From: Mrakia gelida
Lineage: Eukaryota > Basidiomycota > Tremellomycetes > Cystofilobasidiales > Mrakiaceae
NCBI GenBank assembly: GCA_024345305.1
Contig: BRON01000014.1
Location: 124,001-188,000, forward strand
DNA length: 64,000 nt
Direction: 5' to 3'
Under the pieces are notes generated by a model. That model saw only the letters and a program-made list of their open reading frames with translations, searched no databases and was not told the origin of the DNA. Shown here one piece after another: positions 35,898-47,379 of the stretch. The translations under genes were made by a program, and so were the position numbers. Each line of letters opens with the position of its first letter. Positions within the stretch are counted from its first letter, which is position 1.

Positions 35898-37088
35898 ATG
35901 CCTCCTAGGAATCGAAAACTCGTCGCTCGAGAGCCGTCAGCGGAGGAACAGGACCAGGAGGAGCAAGAGGGAATCATGGTGAGCTCGAGCTTTCCTCCCC
36001 CTCCCTCTCCTTCCCCTTGTTTCCTCTCTCTCTCCACCAACGCATCCCTACTTCTTTTGTTCTCGAGGTGAGAAGCTGATGCCTACGTTTCCCACGCTCC
36101 TTCCACTCAGAACTCGTCCCTTCGGTCCTTCTTCCCCCTCGAGATCGTCAAGCTCATCCTCGCTGAGCTCAACGGCGACCTCCCTTCCCTCGCCTCGGTT
36201 TGCCTCGTCTCGTTCGGATGCTTGGAGGAGGCGAGCGGGGAGTTGTACAGCAACGCGGTGGTGAGGTCCGATCGTGGCTTGATCAGCATCTTCTGTGGAG
36301 TAAGTCTCACCCCTGGACGATGCAGATCGAAGGGGGCGCGGAGGAGTCTTGAGCTGACTTGTCCCCTCTTCCTTCCTCCTTCCTCTTCTCCCCAGACCAA
36401 ACTCAAACCTCGCTCGCGAATCATCCCTCACCTCTCCCTCCACCAACTCCAATCCCTCTTCATCCACCTTCCGTTCTCCAACACGCCCGCGATCGTCCCC
36501 TTCCTCGTCCAGAAATCCAACGTCTCCTTTCCTCCTCGACTCTCGTCCTCTCCCATCGCGCTCAATCACCTCCGAATCGCCCCACCCCAATTCGTCACAC
36601 CTACCAGCTTCCGCTACGCCTTCGACGCCCTTCTCATCTTTGTCCTACCCTACCTCTCTCCCATCCACGTCGATCTGGATCTCTCTCGCTGGCCGACCCA
36701 AGGCCACGGCCCTCTCAACTGGGCTCGGACGATGAGGAATTGGAGCAGCAGATTTCGTTCCCTCACCTTGAGAGGAGGAGATGGGAACCAGATCGTGCTG
36801 TTCCTGGGAGCGCAGACAACAACGCAGTTTCTCCTTCGAGGCTCGCCCTACATCCTAAGCGGAGGAGCCTTCGAGTTGATGGTCAACGTGAGCGAGAATC
36901 ACGTGTGGAGAGACGAAACTTGCGTTGGGGTCCTTCAGAGGATGGGGGTGTTTGATCCGGCTGGGCTGAGGACAAAGATCGTGGTAGCGGAGTGGGTGAA
37001 GGAGGGCTGGAAGGAGGAGCTTGCGAAGTTGTCGGGGGAGGAACAAGAGAGGGTCGAGCTCGTGGTCGTCGAGGAGGCAGCAGAGTAG
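35898..37088 (+). CDS. F-box-like protein, family member A
   Basis: Divergently paired with the STS1-like copy A (178 bases between starts). Exon 1 encodes MPPRNRKLVAREPSAEEQDQ... ending ..EEQEGIM. Exon 2 begins NSSLRSFFPLEIVKLILAEL and continues LPSLASVCLVSFGCLEEASG, which has the pattern of an F-box helix set (Leu-Pro...hydrophobic...Leu-Val-Ser). Exon 3 (from TKLKPRSRIIPHLSLHQLQS) is a leucine-rich, repeat-like C-terminal region with FDALLIFVLPYLSPIHVDL, RSLTLRGG and ELVVVEEAAE at the end. About 330 residues. It is most similar to the members at 56.8-57.7 kb, 48.2 kb (truncated) and 53.6 kb (fragment). Role by analogy: substrate-binding subunit of an SCF ubiquitin ligase; substrate unknown. 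Confidence 0.72.
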
Positions 37089-37435
37089 TGTCCGCAGTTG
37101 AGCTTCGTCTACGAGCACTCCATCTGATGAGATTGTTTAACTTTCACCAGCGGGGAGAAGAGAGGGAGAAGGGTCTCCAAGGAGGAAGAAGGAAAGCCGA
37201 CTCGTTCGCGCTCGTTCGCGACGCGTCTCGTCTGGTCTCTTCGCTTCGCTTTGCAGAAAGATGGTCATCACAGCGGCGGAGTGGTGTCATGAACACGTCA
37301 AAGTCATAAACACTTCCGAAACCCCAAAAACGAAGTAGAGATGGAAAAAGCGAACCGAAGGAAGAGAGGAGAGAGAGGAGGAGAGAAGGATAACAAGGTC
37401 GCTGAAGCCGACGAAGCGACGCGTCTCGTCGTTGA
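37089..37435. other. Convergent intergenic region with two GACGCGTC copies
   Basis: Tail-to-tail region between the F-box-like gene A and the CPL1-like gene. GACGCGTC near 37219 and 37418. No gene seen. Confidence 0.35.
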
Positions 37436-38541
37436 TCACGCTTTAACACAGCCTCCGTCGAGGGACAGCGACCATCCTCGGATACACGAGTCTACAAAAG
37501 AGAAGCGGGGACGGTGAAGAAAAGTTCAGAGTGGGAACACGAGAGGGAAGACGAGGAGACAAAATCAACCAAAGAACTCACCGACGACGCAGGTTCCGTT
37601 TCGGCAAGAGACCTCGTTCGATCTCCGAGCAGTCGACTCCAAGTCCTTCGGGGCATCCTCCACATGAGCTGGAAAAAGAGGAGAGAAAGAGGAGATGTCA
37701 GCGTTCGTTCGCAAACGAGTCAACGCGTCGTCAAGTCGAAAAAGCGTCCCTCGAACCCACAGCGGAATCGGACCGAGGAGGAGCTGAAAGACCTACCTGA
37801 GGTTATCCTTTACATTAATGCAGTCGAACGATTTTGAGGAAGGACAAGCTTGCTCCCCAATCGGACAGACCTTCCCGCCGACGAAAGGAGACCGCTCGAC
37901 GTCGACGTCGGCTCCCCTCTTCTTGAACGGCGCTGGATTGGCTGAAGGTTGAGGAGATCCGTTCGCACACGAGGCAGCGTAGAGCTCATCGGTGAGGGGT
38001 CCGCCTCCTGTGTAGATCTGTGGGAGGGGAAGAGAGAAGAAGTGGTCTTGTGAGCTCGCGACGTCTCGATGCTGCCGTCCCGAAGAAAATGGAAAGCTTG
38101 GGACTCAAACACGAGCCGTCTCCTGCCATAACCCGCAAAGGATCAGAGGAGCATCGATCCCTCATTCCTTGGACGAATCCTGTCATAGTACTGAGGCCAG
38201 AGCAAACGGCAGGAAACGAACTGAGGTCGCGGTCGTTCGTTCGACCAAAATCGAAACCGAGATCAGCACTCTTGTCTTGTTTCGACCCTCCTGGACGCTG
38301 ACTGTACTCACTAGGGATACATGGTACATGTATGGTCGAAGATCCCGTAGCGATATCCAGGCGACGAGTAGTAATCCGAGAGGCCTTGACAGGCTCCTTC
38401 CGACCCGACCTCGTAGTACATGATCATCCCGCTGTAGAAGGCCCACAAATCTGCTTGGTGGTCCTCGTCGAATAGTAGGTAGGTTGCTGCTCTAGTGGAT
38501 CCGAGGAGGGAAACGAACAGGGGGAGGAGCAGGAGGTGCAT
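37436..38541 (-). pseudogene. Secreted CPL1-domain protein with a frameshift in the domain
   Basis: Starts with a signal peptide MHLLLLPLFVSLLGSTRAA. A middle exon encodes IYTGGGPLTDELYAASCANG. The CPL1-like domain begins KVCPIGEQACPSSKSFDCIN and continues across an intron as SSCGGCPEGLGVDCSEIER. The expected continuation EVSCRNGTCV, then DSCIRGWSLSLDGGCVKA and TGA at 37436, is present but in another frame, so the reading frame breaks near 37615-37625. Without the break being bypassed, translation ends about 20 residues into the last exon at TAA 37443-37445. Compare the intact relative at 48.8-50.0 kb. The exon between 38312 and 38030 is uncertain. CPL1 (Cryptococcus) is a secreted protein linked to capsule and host interaction; function here is unknown. 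A sequencing error is an alternative to true decay. Confidence 0.6.
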
Positions 38542-39306
38542 TGCGAGAAGGGGCCGAAGCGTGTCGGCGTCGCGAGTACGGGAGTAGGGGGAGAAGAGGA
38601 GGAGGGCTGGAAGATGTAGGTGCGGGGTCGAGGTTGAAGGTGGAAAGAGATATTCGAGAACGAAAACAGACTCAAGAAGACTGACAACGAAAATCAACGA
38701 AGTGAACAGAGGGATCGAAGAACGACGCGCTCTGAGTCGTTCCGACGGGAGCTTTTGGTTCGAGAGCTTGGACGGTGTCGGGGGATACATAAGCTCAGCG
38801 AGCAGAGTAACACGATAACCGAAGTCGAGCTGATAGTCTAAGCAAAGAGAAAAAAGAAGGCGCACGTCCATCGTTGGAAGGCAAAACTGTGAGACGAAGG
38901 AAGACGCGTCGTCAGTTCTGTTTTCGTGAGCGAACCTTCCATCTCCTGCCGGACACCAGAGCGCGAGGAGCCAGTACTCACAGAAGTTGCGGAGGGAAGG
39001 AAGGAACCTCCTCGAGATTTCGTTCGAGGTTGAGGCGAGTTCGACGCGACGAGGAGGACCGGACAAGGACAAGGACGACGATTGTTCGGCCGCGTGGGAT
39101 TGTTCGAAGAGGTCGACGAGGGACGTGATGGGAATAAAAGATGGAGTGTTGAGGCGGTGGTGAAAAAACGTGGGTCCGAAGTGTCGAGGGAGAGAGGGAA
39201 GAGAGAGAGGGAAGGCGACGCGTCGAGGACTGAAAGATCAAAGACGAACGACGAAGGGGATTTAGATCGAGCGAAGGGTCAGAGAGAGGAGAGATCGGTA
39301 CTCACT
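38542..39306. other. Intergenic region upstream of the CPL1-like gene
   Basis: Holds GACGCGTC near 38903 and 39217. A minus-strand open frame runs through into the CPL1-like first exon but its upstream part shows no family signal and lies before the signal-peptide Met. No further gene supported. Confidence 0.35.
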
Positions 39307-40332
39307 CTAAGCCTCCACTACAACGGAGAACTTCGACCTCCATCCTTCGTTCTCTACGCTCGCAACAGCAGCCTCGGCCTCCTCCCTCTTCTCGTCCGAC
39401 TCGACGACCAAGACCAGCGATCCCTCCTGCATCTCGGCGAAGTGCACGCTCGACGAGCACAGAATGTGTCCCAAAAGCTCGACGACGCCCTCCGCGGTAG
39501 GTCGTAGTTGATAGAAGAGGGTGGAGAGGTGGGTCCTGATCGTTCGTCGTCTCGTCGGCGAAGGGGGAGGAGGGATGTCTGCTTGTGCGAAGGTGTAGGG
39601 GACCACACCCTTGAAGTCGATGACGTCGATCCTGTTCCAGCCCGAGAGAGGACGAGCAGGAGGAACGCGGAACCATGGCAAGAAATGGTACGGGCGATCT
39701 GTTCCTTCCAGTTCGAACGTGATGGGATTGAGGAAGGGGAAGAGGCTGAGGTAGAGAAGGTTGACGGTCTCTTTGTGGTAGCAGTAGATTGAGAGATGAA
39801 GGATGCTGAGGAGAATGGGGTCGGAGGAGAGTCTGGAGGGAGAGACGCGAAGGGCGGTGGGTTCCGAGGAGAGGGAAGCGAGGTCGAGGGAGAGGGTCCT
39901 GATCTGCGAGAGGTCGAGGAGGTGGTTGATTCGGGAGGGCGAGGTGAGGTCCTGTGGAGAGGAATACATGCGATGTTAGACCATGGATGACAGAGAGGAT
40001 CGGGGAAGCATCTATAGACGTCAAAACGACTCACCTCGACTCGCTCGCAGAACAGCTCTTCGATCTGCTTCATCGTCTTGACCTTCACATCTCGGTAGAG
40101 GAGAGGAGCCGTAGATGTCAAGAAGTCGAAGTTGACTCTCCCGAGGGCTGCGAGGGTTGAGGGATCCGCTTGTTGGAAGACGAGAAGGAGGACATCCCAT
40201 GGAAGGGAGCGAGGAGGTCGTTGGCGAGTTGAAGGAGGAGGTTGAACGATCTGTTGGTGGATGCAGCAAGTGCGAGAGTCAACGAGAGAGCAGTATAATA
40301 GATGAGGTCGTGTCTATACGTACTTGCGACAT
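39307..40332 (-). CDS. F-box-like protein, family member E
   Basis: Exon 1 is only nine bases (MSQ, 40332-40324). Exon 2 starts IVQPPPSTRQRPPRSLPWDV and continues LLLVFQQADPSTLAALGRVN followed by FDFLTSTAPLLYRDVKV, an F-box-type N-terminus. Exon 3 (from DLTSPSRINHLLDLSQIRTL) carries LSILHLSIYCYHKETVNLLY, GWNRIDVIDFKGVVPYTFAQ and a C-terminal strand-helix pair LVLVVESDEKREEAEAAVA, ending KFSVVVEA. About 310 residues. It resembles the 52-kb member more than member A in its N-terminus (LPWDVLLLVF versus FPWEILLHII). Upstream lies the CK2 alpha gene in divergent orientation (about 350 bases). SCF adaptor role is inferred. Confidence 0.65.
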
Positions 40333-40683
40333 GGCTGTGATGTAACTAGAGAGAGGCGACCATCCAAGGATGAGCGAGAGATGAACGACGGGAGGAGGAG
40401 GAGCAGCTGGAGGGGACGTTTGGGAAGCCCTTGAAGGATCGCAAAAGCAGGATTTCTTGACGTTTTTGATGGAGAGGTCCGAGTGGGGTCTCGGTGTAAG
40501 AGGCGAGAGCCGAAGAAGCGATCTTGTAGATATCGCTGGAGGGAGAGAGTCGGGGTTAGAGACTTCTCGGCTGGACGAGCTGACAAGCCGAAAACGAAGT
40601 TGAGGTTCGCCAGCTCTTTCGCTCGTTTGACCTCCAATCCACGACTCTCCTCCCTCTCTAGGTTTCCAGATCAACTCAATTCA
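40333..40683. promoter_or_regulatory. Divergent promoter region of F-box-like E and CK2 alpha
   Basis: About 350 bases between two divergent start codons. No recognised element and no GACGCGTC copy. Confidence 0.4.
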
Positions 40684-43284
40684 ATGAGTGGGCAAAGCAT
40701 AGTCAGTAGAATGATCCTCTTGAGGTATCGAAGAAGGGGCGAGCGAGGGAGAGGGAGGACGAGAGAGCTGACTGACCCCTTGTTCCTCCTTCCCTTCACC
40801 TCCTTCCTCTCCTTCTCTCTCGTCTCGAACGCGCACTTCTTCACCGCTCTCAACCCACTCATCTCAACACCATGTATCTCTCATCCGCAGTCACGAGTTT
40901 ACGCTGATGTGAACGAGCGTCTGGGGAAGGACTGGTGGGACTATGGTGAGCTTCTTCTTCTGGCTTGACCTCCTTCGTTCAAGCTCGACTCTCCTTCTCA
41001 CGCCTCCCTTCCCCCCTTGCTTCCACTCTCTACAGACAACCTGCAAGTCAAGTGGGGTCGACAGGAGGACTACGAGATCGTTCGAAAAGTCGGTCGTGGA
41101 AAGTACTCCGAGGTTCGTCTTCTTCTCCTTCCTCCTTCGTCTTCAGCTCGAGCTCGTCCATGTTCCTTCCCTCCTTCCCCTTCGCCCCCTCTTTCTCCTC
41201 TCGCCCTTCTTCCCTTCCCTTGGTTCCTTCGACTGCAAGCTCACTCCTCTTCTTTCTTCTCCTCCCTCACCCTCTTCACTCTTCTTCCTCTCGCCCCTTC
41301 TCCTCCCTCCTCCAGGTGTTTGCTGGAGTGTCGCTCTCGACGTCTCAAAAGGTGGTCGTCAAGGTGCTCAAGCCCGTAAAGAAGAAGAAGATCAAGAGGG
41401 AGATCAAGATCCTCATGAACCTCTCAGGTGGACCAAACGTCATCAACCTCCTGGACGTCGTTCGAGATCCTCAGGTGAGTTCGCAGACGAAGGCGGGAGG
41501 GGAGGAAGGGACGGTCGAGCTCGCGTGTTGCCTGGGGTCGGTCGAGGAGGAGTCGTGAGGAGCTGGAAATCTCGTTCGAGAACTGCTGGGGCGGTCCCTG
41601 GAAAGTTACTGGGATGGGGAAGGCGTTCTGGTCGAAACTCAGGAGAAGATGCAGGACCAAACGAGAGGGAAAGGGACAAACGACGAGAGCTCACCTCCTT
41701 CCCTCCCTCCCTCCTCTCCCTTCGCCAGGCCAAAACTCCCTCCATCGTCTTCGAGCACGTCAACAACATGGATTTCAAGCAACTTTACCCTACCTTCACC
41801 GACTTCGACATCCGGTACTACGTCTACGAGCTCCTTAAGGTTCGTGCTCCTCCATCTTCTACCTTCCTTTCGCGAGCTCGACGCGTGCTCGTCTCGCTCG
41901 CTCGCTCGAGAGCACACCGAGGAACTGTGAGCTCACCTACCTTCTTTCGGTGTGTTTGCCAGGCCCTCGACTTCTGCCACTCCAAGGGTATCATGCACCG
42001 AGACGTCAAGGTTCGTTCTCGAAGCTCGTCCTGTCTCGATCTGACTCGACCGACTGAAGCTGACTCTCGACCTTTCTTTCATCGTCAGCCCTCGAACATC
42101 ATGATCGGTGCGTTTCGCCTTACCCTTTATTTCGCTCATGTTTTTCTCTCTCTGACTACCCTTACCCTTCGTCGAATCAGACCACGAGAAGCGACAGGTT
42201 CGTTCGCTTCGAATCGGCTCCTTCCCTTCTCGCTCTCTCTTCGAGCCTGACCTTCGCTTCTTGCTTTCTTCTCAGCTGCGGTTGATCGATTGGGGACTTG
42301 CCGAGTTCTACTTCCCTGGAACAGCCTACAACGTTCGAGGTGAGCTCCCACTCCTCTCGCCTATCTCCGCTCTCCTCGCTGACCTACGCGTCTTGCTTTC
42401 GTTTCGTCCAGTCGCGTCGAGGTACTACAAGGGTCCGGAGCTGCTCGTCGATCACCGGGAGTACCACTACGGTCTCGACATGTGGAGTCTGGGATGCACG
42501 GTCGCGAGCATGATCTTCAGGAAGGATGTGATCGTACGTTCTTGTTGCTTGCTGGCCCCTTCGTCGCCTTCCACTCGAGCTTACTGACGCGATCTTCTCC
42601 CTTCTCACCGTCCTCCTTGTCTGCGCCATCAGTTCCAAGGTCACGACAACCTTGATCAGCTGGTCAAGATCGCCAAGATCCTCGGAACGGACGAGCTTTA
42701 CTCTGTGAGTCGCGACTTCGAATAACGCGTCACTCCTCCTCCCTTCTTCGTATTACTGACTCCTTCGCTCTCTTCGCTTCCACCTTCAGTACCTCGAGAA
42801 GTACGACATCGACTTGGAACCCGCTTACGACGATATCCTCGGTCACTACCGTCGTAAACCCTGGTCCAAGTTCGTGAACGCGTGAGTTTCAGCCCTCTCT
42901 TTCATCTCTTTTTCTTCTTCTCGACTGACTCTGACCTCCGCTTTCCGTTCTTGATGTTCCCATCCACAGCGACAACCAGCACCTCGTCTCCGCCGAAGCT
43001 ACCGACTTCATCGACCGTCTACTCCGGTTCGTTCCCTTCCCTCTCCCTTTGTCCTCGTCGCGTCCCCTCGAGCTGACCTCTCGCTCTTTCACCTTCCAAC
43101 AGATACGACCACCAAGAACGGCTGACAGCCAAGGAAGCCCAGGCTCACCCTTACTTCGGTGCGTTCTCGTTTGCTCCTCTCCTTCACCTCCTTCCTACCT
43201 TCCTCGACGCTGACCTCGTCTTCTTCCTTCCTTCACTTTGCAGCTCCCGTCCGAGACGCCGAGATGGCTTCTTCCTCCTCATAA
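40684..43284 (+). CDS. CKA1: Casein kinase II catalytic subunit alpha
   Basis: Acidophilic Ser/Thr kinase, catalytic subunit of the CK2 tetramer, nuclear and cytosolic. Eleven or more exons; exon 1 is just MSGQSI (18 bases) and exon 2 starts [18 protein letters not shown]. Diagnostic features: the glycine-rich loop GRGKYSEVF, the catalytic Lys in [20 protein letters not shown] with the CK2 basic cluster, [17 protein letters not shown], the CK2-specific DWG in [40 protein letters not shown], and the C-lobe [20 protein letters not shown]. Ends [12 protein letters not shown]. Length about 335 residues, as usual for fungal CK2 alpha. Introns near 41880 and 42726 hold degenerate ACGCGT elements. 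Confidence 0.95.
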
Positions 43285-43536
43285 GCTCCCCAGCCCCATC
43301 GACCAATCCATTCCTCTTCCTCGCATTACCTAGATGCGTTCGCTACCCTACGCTCGCCAGTGGAGCATGCCCTCCCTCCCTCCCTCTCTCGCTCACGACT
43401 CCCGTCCCGCTCTTTCTCTGTTTTTAGATACACTTCCTAGGTTCTCTCTTTCTTTTTGGGCGTTGTTTCTTAATGTTCGCTTTCTCTTCTCTCTCTCTCG
43501 CCTCCCCTCACTGCAACCGAAACACCTCGAATCGAA

Positions 43537-45583
43537 TCAACCAGCGACCTGCACAACCTCCCATTTCGCCTCCTCTCCACCCGCCCCCTTCCCGTCCACA
43601 CCCAAACCCAACCCCTTCTGCTCCCTCCTCTCCACGCTCCTCCTTGCACCGCTCAAATCAAACCCCTTCACCCTCCCCGCCACGACCAAATCAACCCCAA
43701 ACAGAGCGTTCCCCAATCCGAACACAAGCGTGCTCGCGTAGAAGAAGTTCGCGTTCCCTGAGCCTGCGCCTAGCCAGAGGTGGTGCAGCAAAGGGAGGAG
43801 GATGAGGGAGTAGAGGTGCAGGGTTAGGGAGGGGAGAGGATGGCGGAGATCTAAATTGCGAGGGAGGGAGGGGAAGGGAGGGTGGTTCAGCGACGAGGTT
43901 GGGTTTGGCAAGGGAAGAGAGAGAAACGAGGTTGGACGAAAACGCACAAGGGACAATGGAAGGGAACAAGGGGAGCAAAGCGAGCGAGAGAGAGACGTCT
44001 CCGAGGGTGGGGTAGGATTTGAGGGTTGAGGTGATGGCGAGGAGGCAGAGGACGGCGTAGAGGGGATCGCGTCTGGAAGGAGACGAGAAACGAGCGAGGT
44101 CAGCGAATGAGGACCGGGAGGGTGGAATGGAAGCGCGATGCGATGCGTACCTGAATGTCAGACCGAGAGGAACAACGAAGATGACGATGTGCATCTGGTT
44201 GCAAATGAACGAGAGCAAGGGCAGGACGGGGTCGCGTCAGTTCAGTTCTCGACTCGACTCGTTCGCTCACCCTCCATCCTCGAACCCAGACGCACGGAAG
44301 AGCAAACTCACCTGAAACACCATCGTAAAAAAAGGTCTGAAATGATCAAACATCTCGGTGAAGAAGTACCAGCTCAAGCCGACGTTGGGCGTCAAGTCGA
44401 CGATTCCAAGGATGACCTTCCACCCCTTGAAGACTCCTTCCCATCCTCCGAGCACCAACCTCGCTCCGAGGAGAAGAGAGCCGAGCATGAGAGCGTAGGT
44501 TCCGACAAGCTTGGCTGCTTTGGGTTTGGAGGGGAGGAGGGAAGCTTCGGGCGAGGACGCGTCTTGGGTTGAGGTTGAGGTGGGTTGTTGGAGGATGAGG
44601 AGGATAAGGAGAGGGAGGAGAAGGAGAGGGTAGAAGGACGAGAGGGTCGCGAGGGATAGGAAGGCGAGGGATGGAAGGGGTTGGTCTGGAGGGGGAAGGG
44701 GGGGGGGGGGGGGGGGGGGGAAGGGGGTTAGGAAAGGCGACACGTGGAGCAGGAGGAGAAACGGACGAACGAGATGCTCCAAAGTAGATGGCAAGGAGGA
44801 CGAGCATGTTGTCGAGGGACGTTATCGATCGAGCGAAGCAGGTGAGAAGGGTGTAGGGGTTCCAGAGGTATCTACAAGAAGGACGAAAAGTTAGCTGAGG
44901 AAAGAGAAGAAGATGGAGAGGGAGAGACGAGCTCACAAGAACGCGACGACTCCTTCCCAACCTCTTCTCTCCTCGCTCGACTCCCTTCCGTCCTTGATTC
45001 GAACTGCCCATATCCGACTGAGAGCCCATGCGGAAGCGACGTCGAAGGATGACCATGCGAGGGAGGACAAGAGACGAGAAGTGGGCGGGAGGATGGTCGA
45101 GAAGAGGAGGAGGTGAAGAGGGGACTGGGCGAGGGAAGAAGGAAGGAGGGAGGTTGGTGAGCTCGAACGAACGAGAAGAGAGCGCTTTGGGAGGCGACGA
45201 ACATGATTGAAAGTTCCACCGTTGTAAGGATCTAGATGTTTCGACTGTAGGAAGACTCCTTCCCGTACTGGTAAGAAGGAAGAAGGAGAACGAAGAGGGA
45301 GGGGAGGAGAAGAAAGGTCAGCTCGAGCCTCCGGCTCGCCAGCGAGCCAACAACGAGAGCTAAACGAGGACTCACATCGCCTGAAGGAAGTCAAAGGAGT
45401 ACCTAGCTCCAATCGATCCATTAACATATCTGGTAAGGAGGTGAACCCGAATACAGCCAGGCGAAAGACGATGGCGAGGAGGAGATGGGCAGGAAGGGGG
45501 AGTCGAGAGATGAACGCCGAAGAGCTCGAGGTTGTCGTCGAGGAGGGCGACCGAGTGCTGACAGGTTGGCGTTGGGTAGCCAT
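43537..45583 (-). CDS. GAB1: GPI transamidase subunit PIG-U (Gab1/Cdc91)
   Basis: ER multi-pass subunit of the GPI transamidase that attaches GPI anchors to proteins. Seen: LRLP-type first helix (LPAHLLLAIVFRLAVFGFTS), LELGTPLTSFRR, LTEGVFLQSKHLDPYNGGTF then NHAPLHLLLFSTILPPTS, YLWNPYTLLTCFARSITSLD, DLTPNVGLSWYFFTEMFDHF RPFF and PLLSFICNQMHIVIFVVP, the conserved core of this family, and a C-terminal hydrophobic tail ending VVQVAG. Several short introns. One of them (44743-44686, 58 nt) uses a 23-base poly-C run as its polypyrimidine tract. Starts at MATQRQPVST, 206 bases from the divergent MYND gene. About 430 residues, complete. Confidence 0.9.
44698..44720. repeat. 23-base poly-G (poly-C on the coding strand) inside a PIG-U intron
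   Basis: An uninterrupted run of 23 G. On the coding strand it lies between the branch-like CTAAC and the acceptor CCTCCAG of a 58-nt intron with a GTGTCG donor, so it is the polypyrimidine tract. Reading through would shift frame. Splicing it out joins the PPAPH and QPLPSLAF codons in frame. Confidence 0.8.
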
Positions 45584-45789
45584 GACCGGTTGCAGCTTTC
45601 AAGCTTGCCGAGATGGAAATCTGAAAGAGGACACGCTGGGCGTTGGGAGGAAGGGCGCAAGTCGAGGAGGAGGAGGGACGAACGAAAGTTGAGCTTCGAG
45701 CGTTCCTTCCCTCACCCAGCCTCACCCAGAACGGCCCTTCCTCCTGCGGTTCTCTCTCTCCCTCTCGCTGTCCTTCTTTGCACGTCCCT

Positions 45790-47137
45790 ATGTCGACCTC
45801 TTCGTCACTCTCAGACGCCTCGAAACTAGCGAATCTTCTAGGAATCGGCGAACAAGACCCTCAAGCGTTCCTCAACGAGCAACTCAGCTGGTGAGTTCTC
45901 CCTCCTTTGAACTTCCTCCTGCAAGCTCGCACGTTCTCATCGACCCCTCTGACACCGACATCAATCTTCCAACCATTCAATCAGGCTCCAAGCCGCTAAT
46001 CACAGCCAGGACATGTCCGAATCTGCTCGAGTGAGCTCGCCTTCGTCCCCTCGCTCATGCCAGCCATCAGGCTCGATGTCCTGAACCCTCTTCCTTTTCG
46101 TCTCCATCTCACCATCCTATTCGCAGGCAGCTTTCTGTTCGAGATACCTACCAGCCCTCGCGAGAGGTCTTCGACGTCATCGAGACCTCGAGGCCATCAG
46201 CTTTCCTATGTGCGCCGTCCGAACCCTCGAGCTGTGCGACCGCCAACCTCTCTGGACGGGCCACTTCCTGAGGACGAGTCCCGATGCGAGGCATCTTCTC
46301 TCGGATATCGTTCAGATACTCTGCTCCTTACCTGCCGACTTCCTTGAATCAGTACCCCGCGACTCGGGATTCTCAACGAATGAAAAGGCTGACTTTGCCC
46401 CTCACCTCCTTATCGTCTTTTCCCTTCCTCCAAAGGACTTCCAGTCTCCCGAAATGCTCGTCTTAATCCTCCTCAGCTTCTTCAGAGTCATCAAGGACAT
46501 CGTCCGCCACACCCTTCGCCACGGATCCATCTCGAAAGCCAATCTCGTCCTCTCCCCTTCCCTAGACCGCGCCTTCCTCCACTGCTGCCGAATCTACCTC
46601 TCCTCTCCACCCATCGTCTCAGTCAAGCACAGCGGGTCTTACAGCTACGTATCCGAGATGAAGAGACACCTTCAGGACCTTCCGATGATACTGGGAGTTG
46701 ACGGAGCGGGAGAGGTCGTGATGACCAGAGCCGTCAGAGGAAACACGACGTCGGAGGGAAGCCTCAGGTGTGAGCTCTCGACCCTTCGCGAGGATTCGGA
46801 GGGACTCATAGCCAGATACGAGTGCTCGGGTCGTTCGGGGAAGCTGAAGTTGTGCTCGGTCGTGAGTCTCTTCTTCGCTGCTTCGATCTCCCCTCGCTTT
46901 CGACGCGTCTGCTCCTCCTCGACTAAACTGACGAGCTTCTCCTTCCTCCCTTTAGTGCAAATCAGTCGTCTACTGCTCTCCTGGTTTGCCCTCCATCTCC
47001 TCAACTCGCTCGGACCCTCGTTCGCCCGCTGAGCCGACCTTCCTTCTCTCTCTTTCTCGACGCGTCGCTTTCGAACAGAACATCAACGAACCGATTGGAA
47101 GGAGCACAGAAAGGTCCGCTTTGCTCCGAGCTGGTAG
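45790..47137 (+). CDS. MYND-type zinc-finger protein
   Basis: Exon 1 starts MSTSSSLSDASKLANLLGIG. The central exon gives an alpha-rich region (LEAISFPMCAVRTLELCD, DIVQILCSLPADFLE, MLVLILLSFFRVIKDIVRHT, HCCRIYLSSPPIVSV). The last exons assemble KLKLCSVCKSVVYCSPEHQR followed by TDWKEHR, which is the second half of a MYND finger (CxxC, YC, His, DW..H). The first Cys pair is incomplete (ECSGRSG), so the finger is degenerate or one zinc site is lost. The end VRFAPSW precedes TAG 47135-47137. About 370 residues. MYND fingers mediate protein-protein contacts; the partner is unknown. Confidence 0.75.
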
Positions 47138-47379
47138 ATCGGTGTTTTTGAATTGGGATCAAATGATGTGGCCTCGACTTCGATGCGAGAGACGAGAGGG
47201 GACACGCGGCGCGGGGAATCCGGTCGACGCGTCGATTTCTGCTCGTCGACCGCCCGATGGAGTGCTGAAGGCGGAAGAAGGCAAATGCGGTCCGCTGTAA
47301 AAACTAGATCTAAGAGCCCTCTTTCTAGCTCCCAACTCGCTCCTTCTACCAACAAGATTCGACTTCGCCGTCGTCCTCC

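Noticed and set aside
40943..42250. A 435-codon plus-strand frame as a novel protein
   Set aside because: It retains CK2 alpha introns. The spliced kinase frame explains the region fully.
44698..44794. Poly-proline coding tract with a frameshift in PIG-U
   Set aside because: Donor GTGTCG, CTAAC branch and CCTCCAG acceptor flank the C-run, and removing the 58-nt intron restores the frame, so it is not coding.
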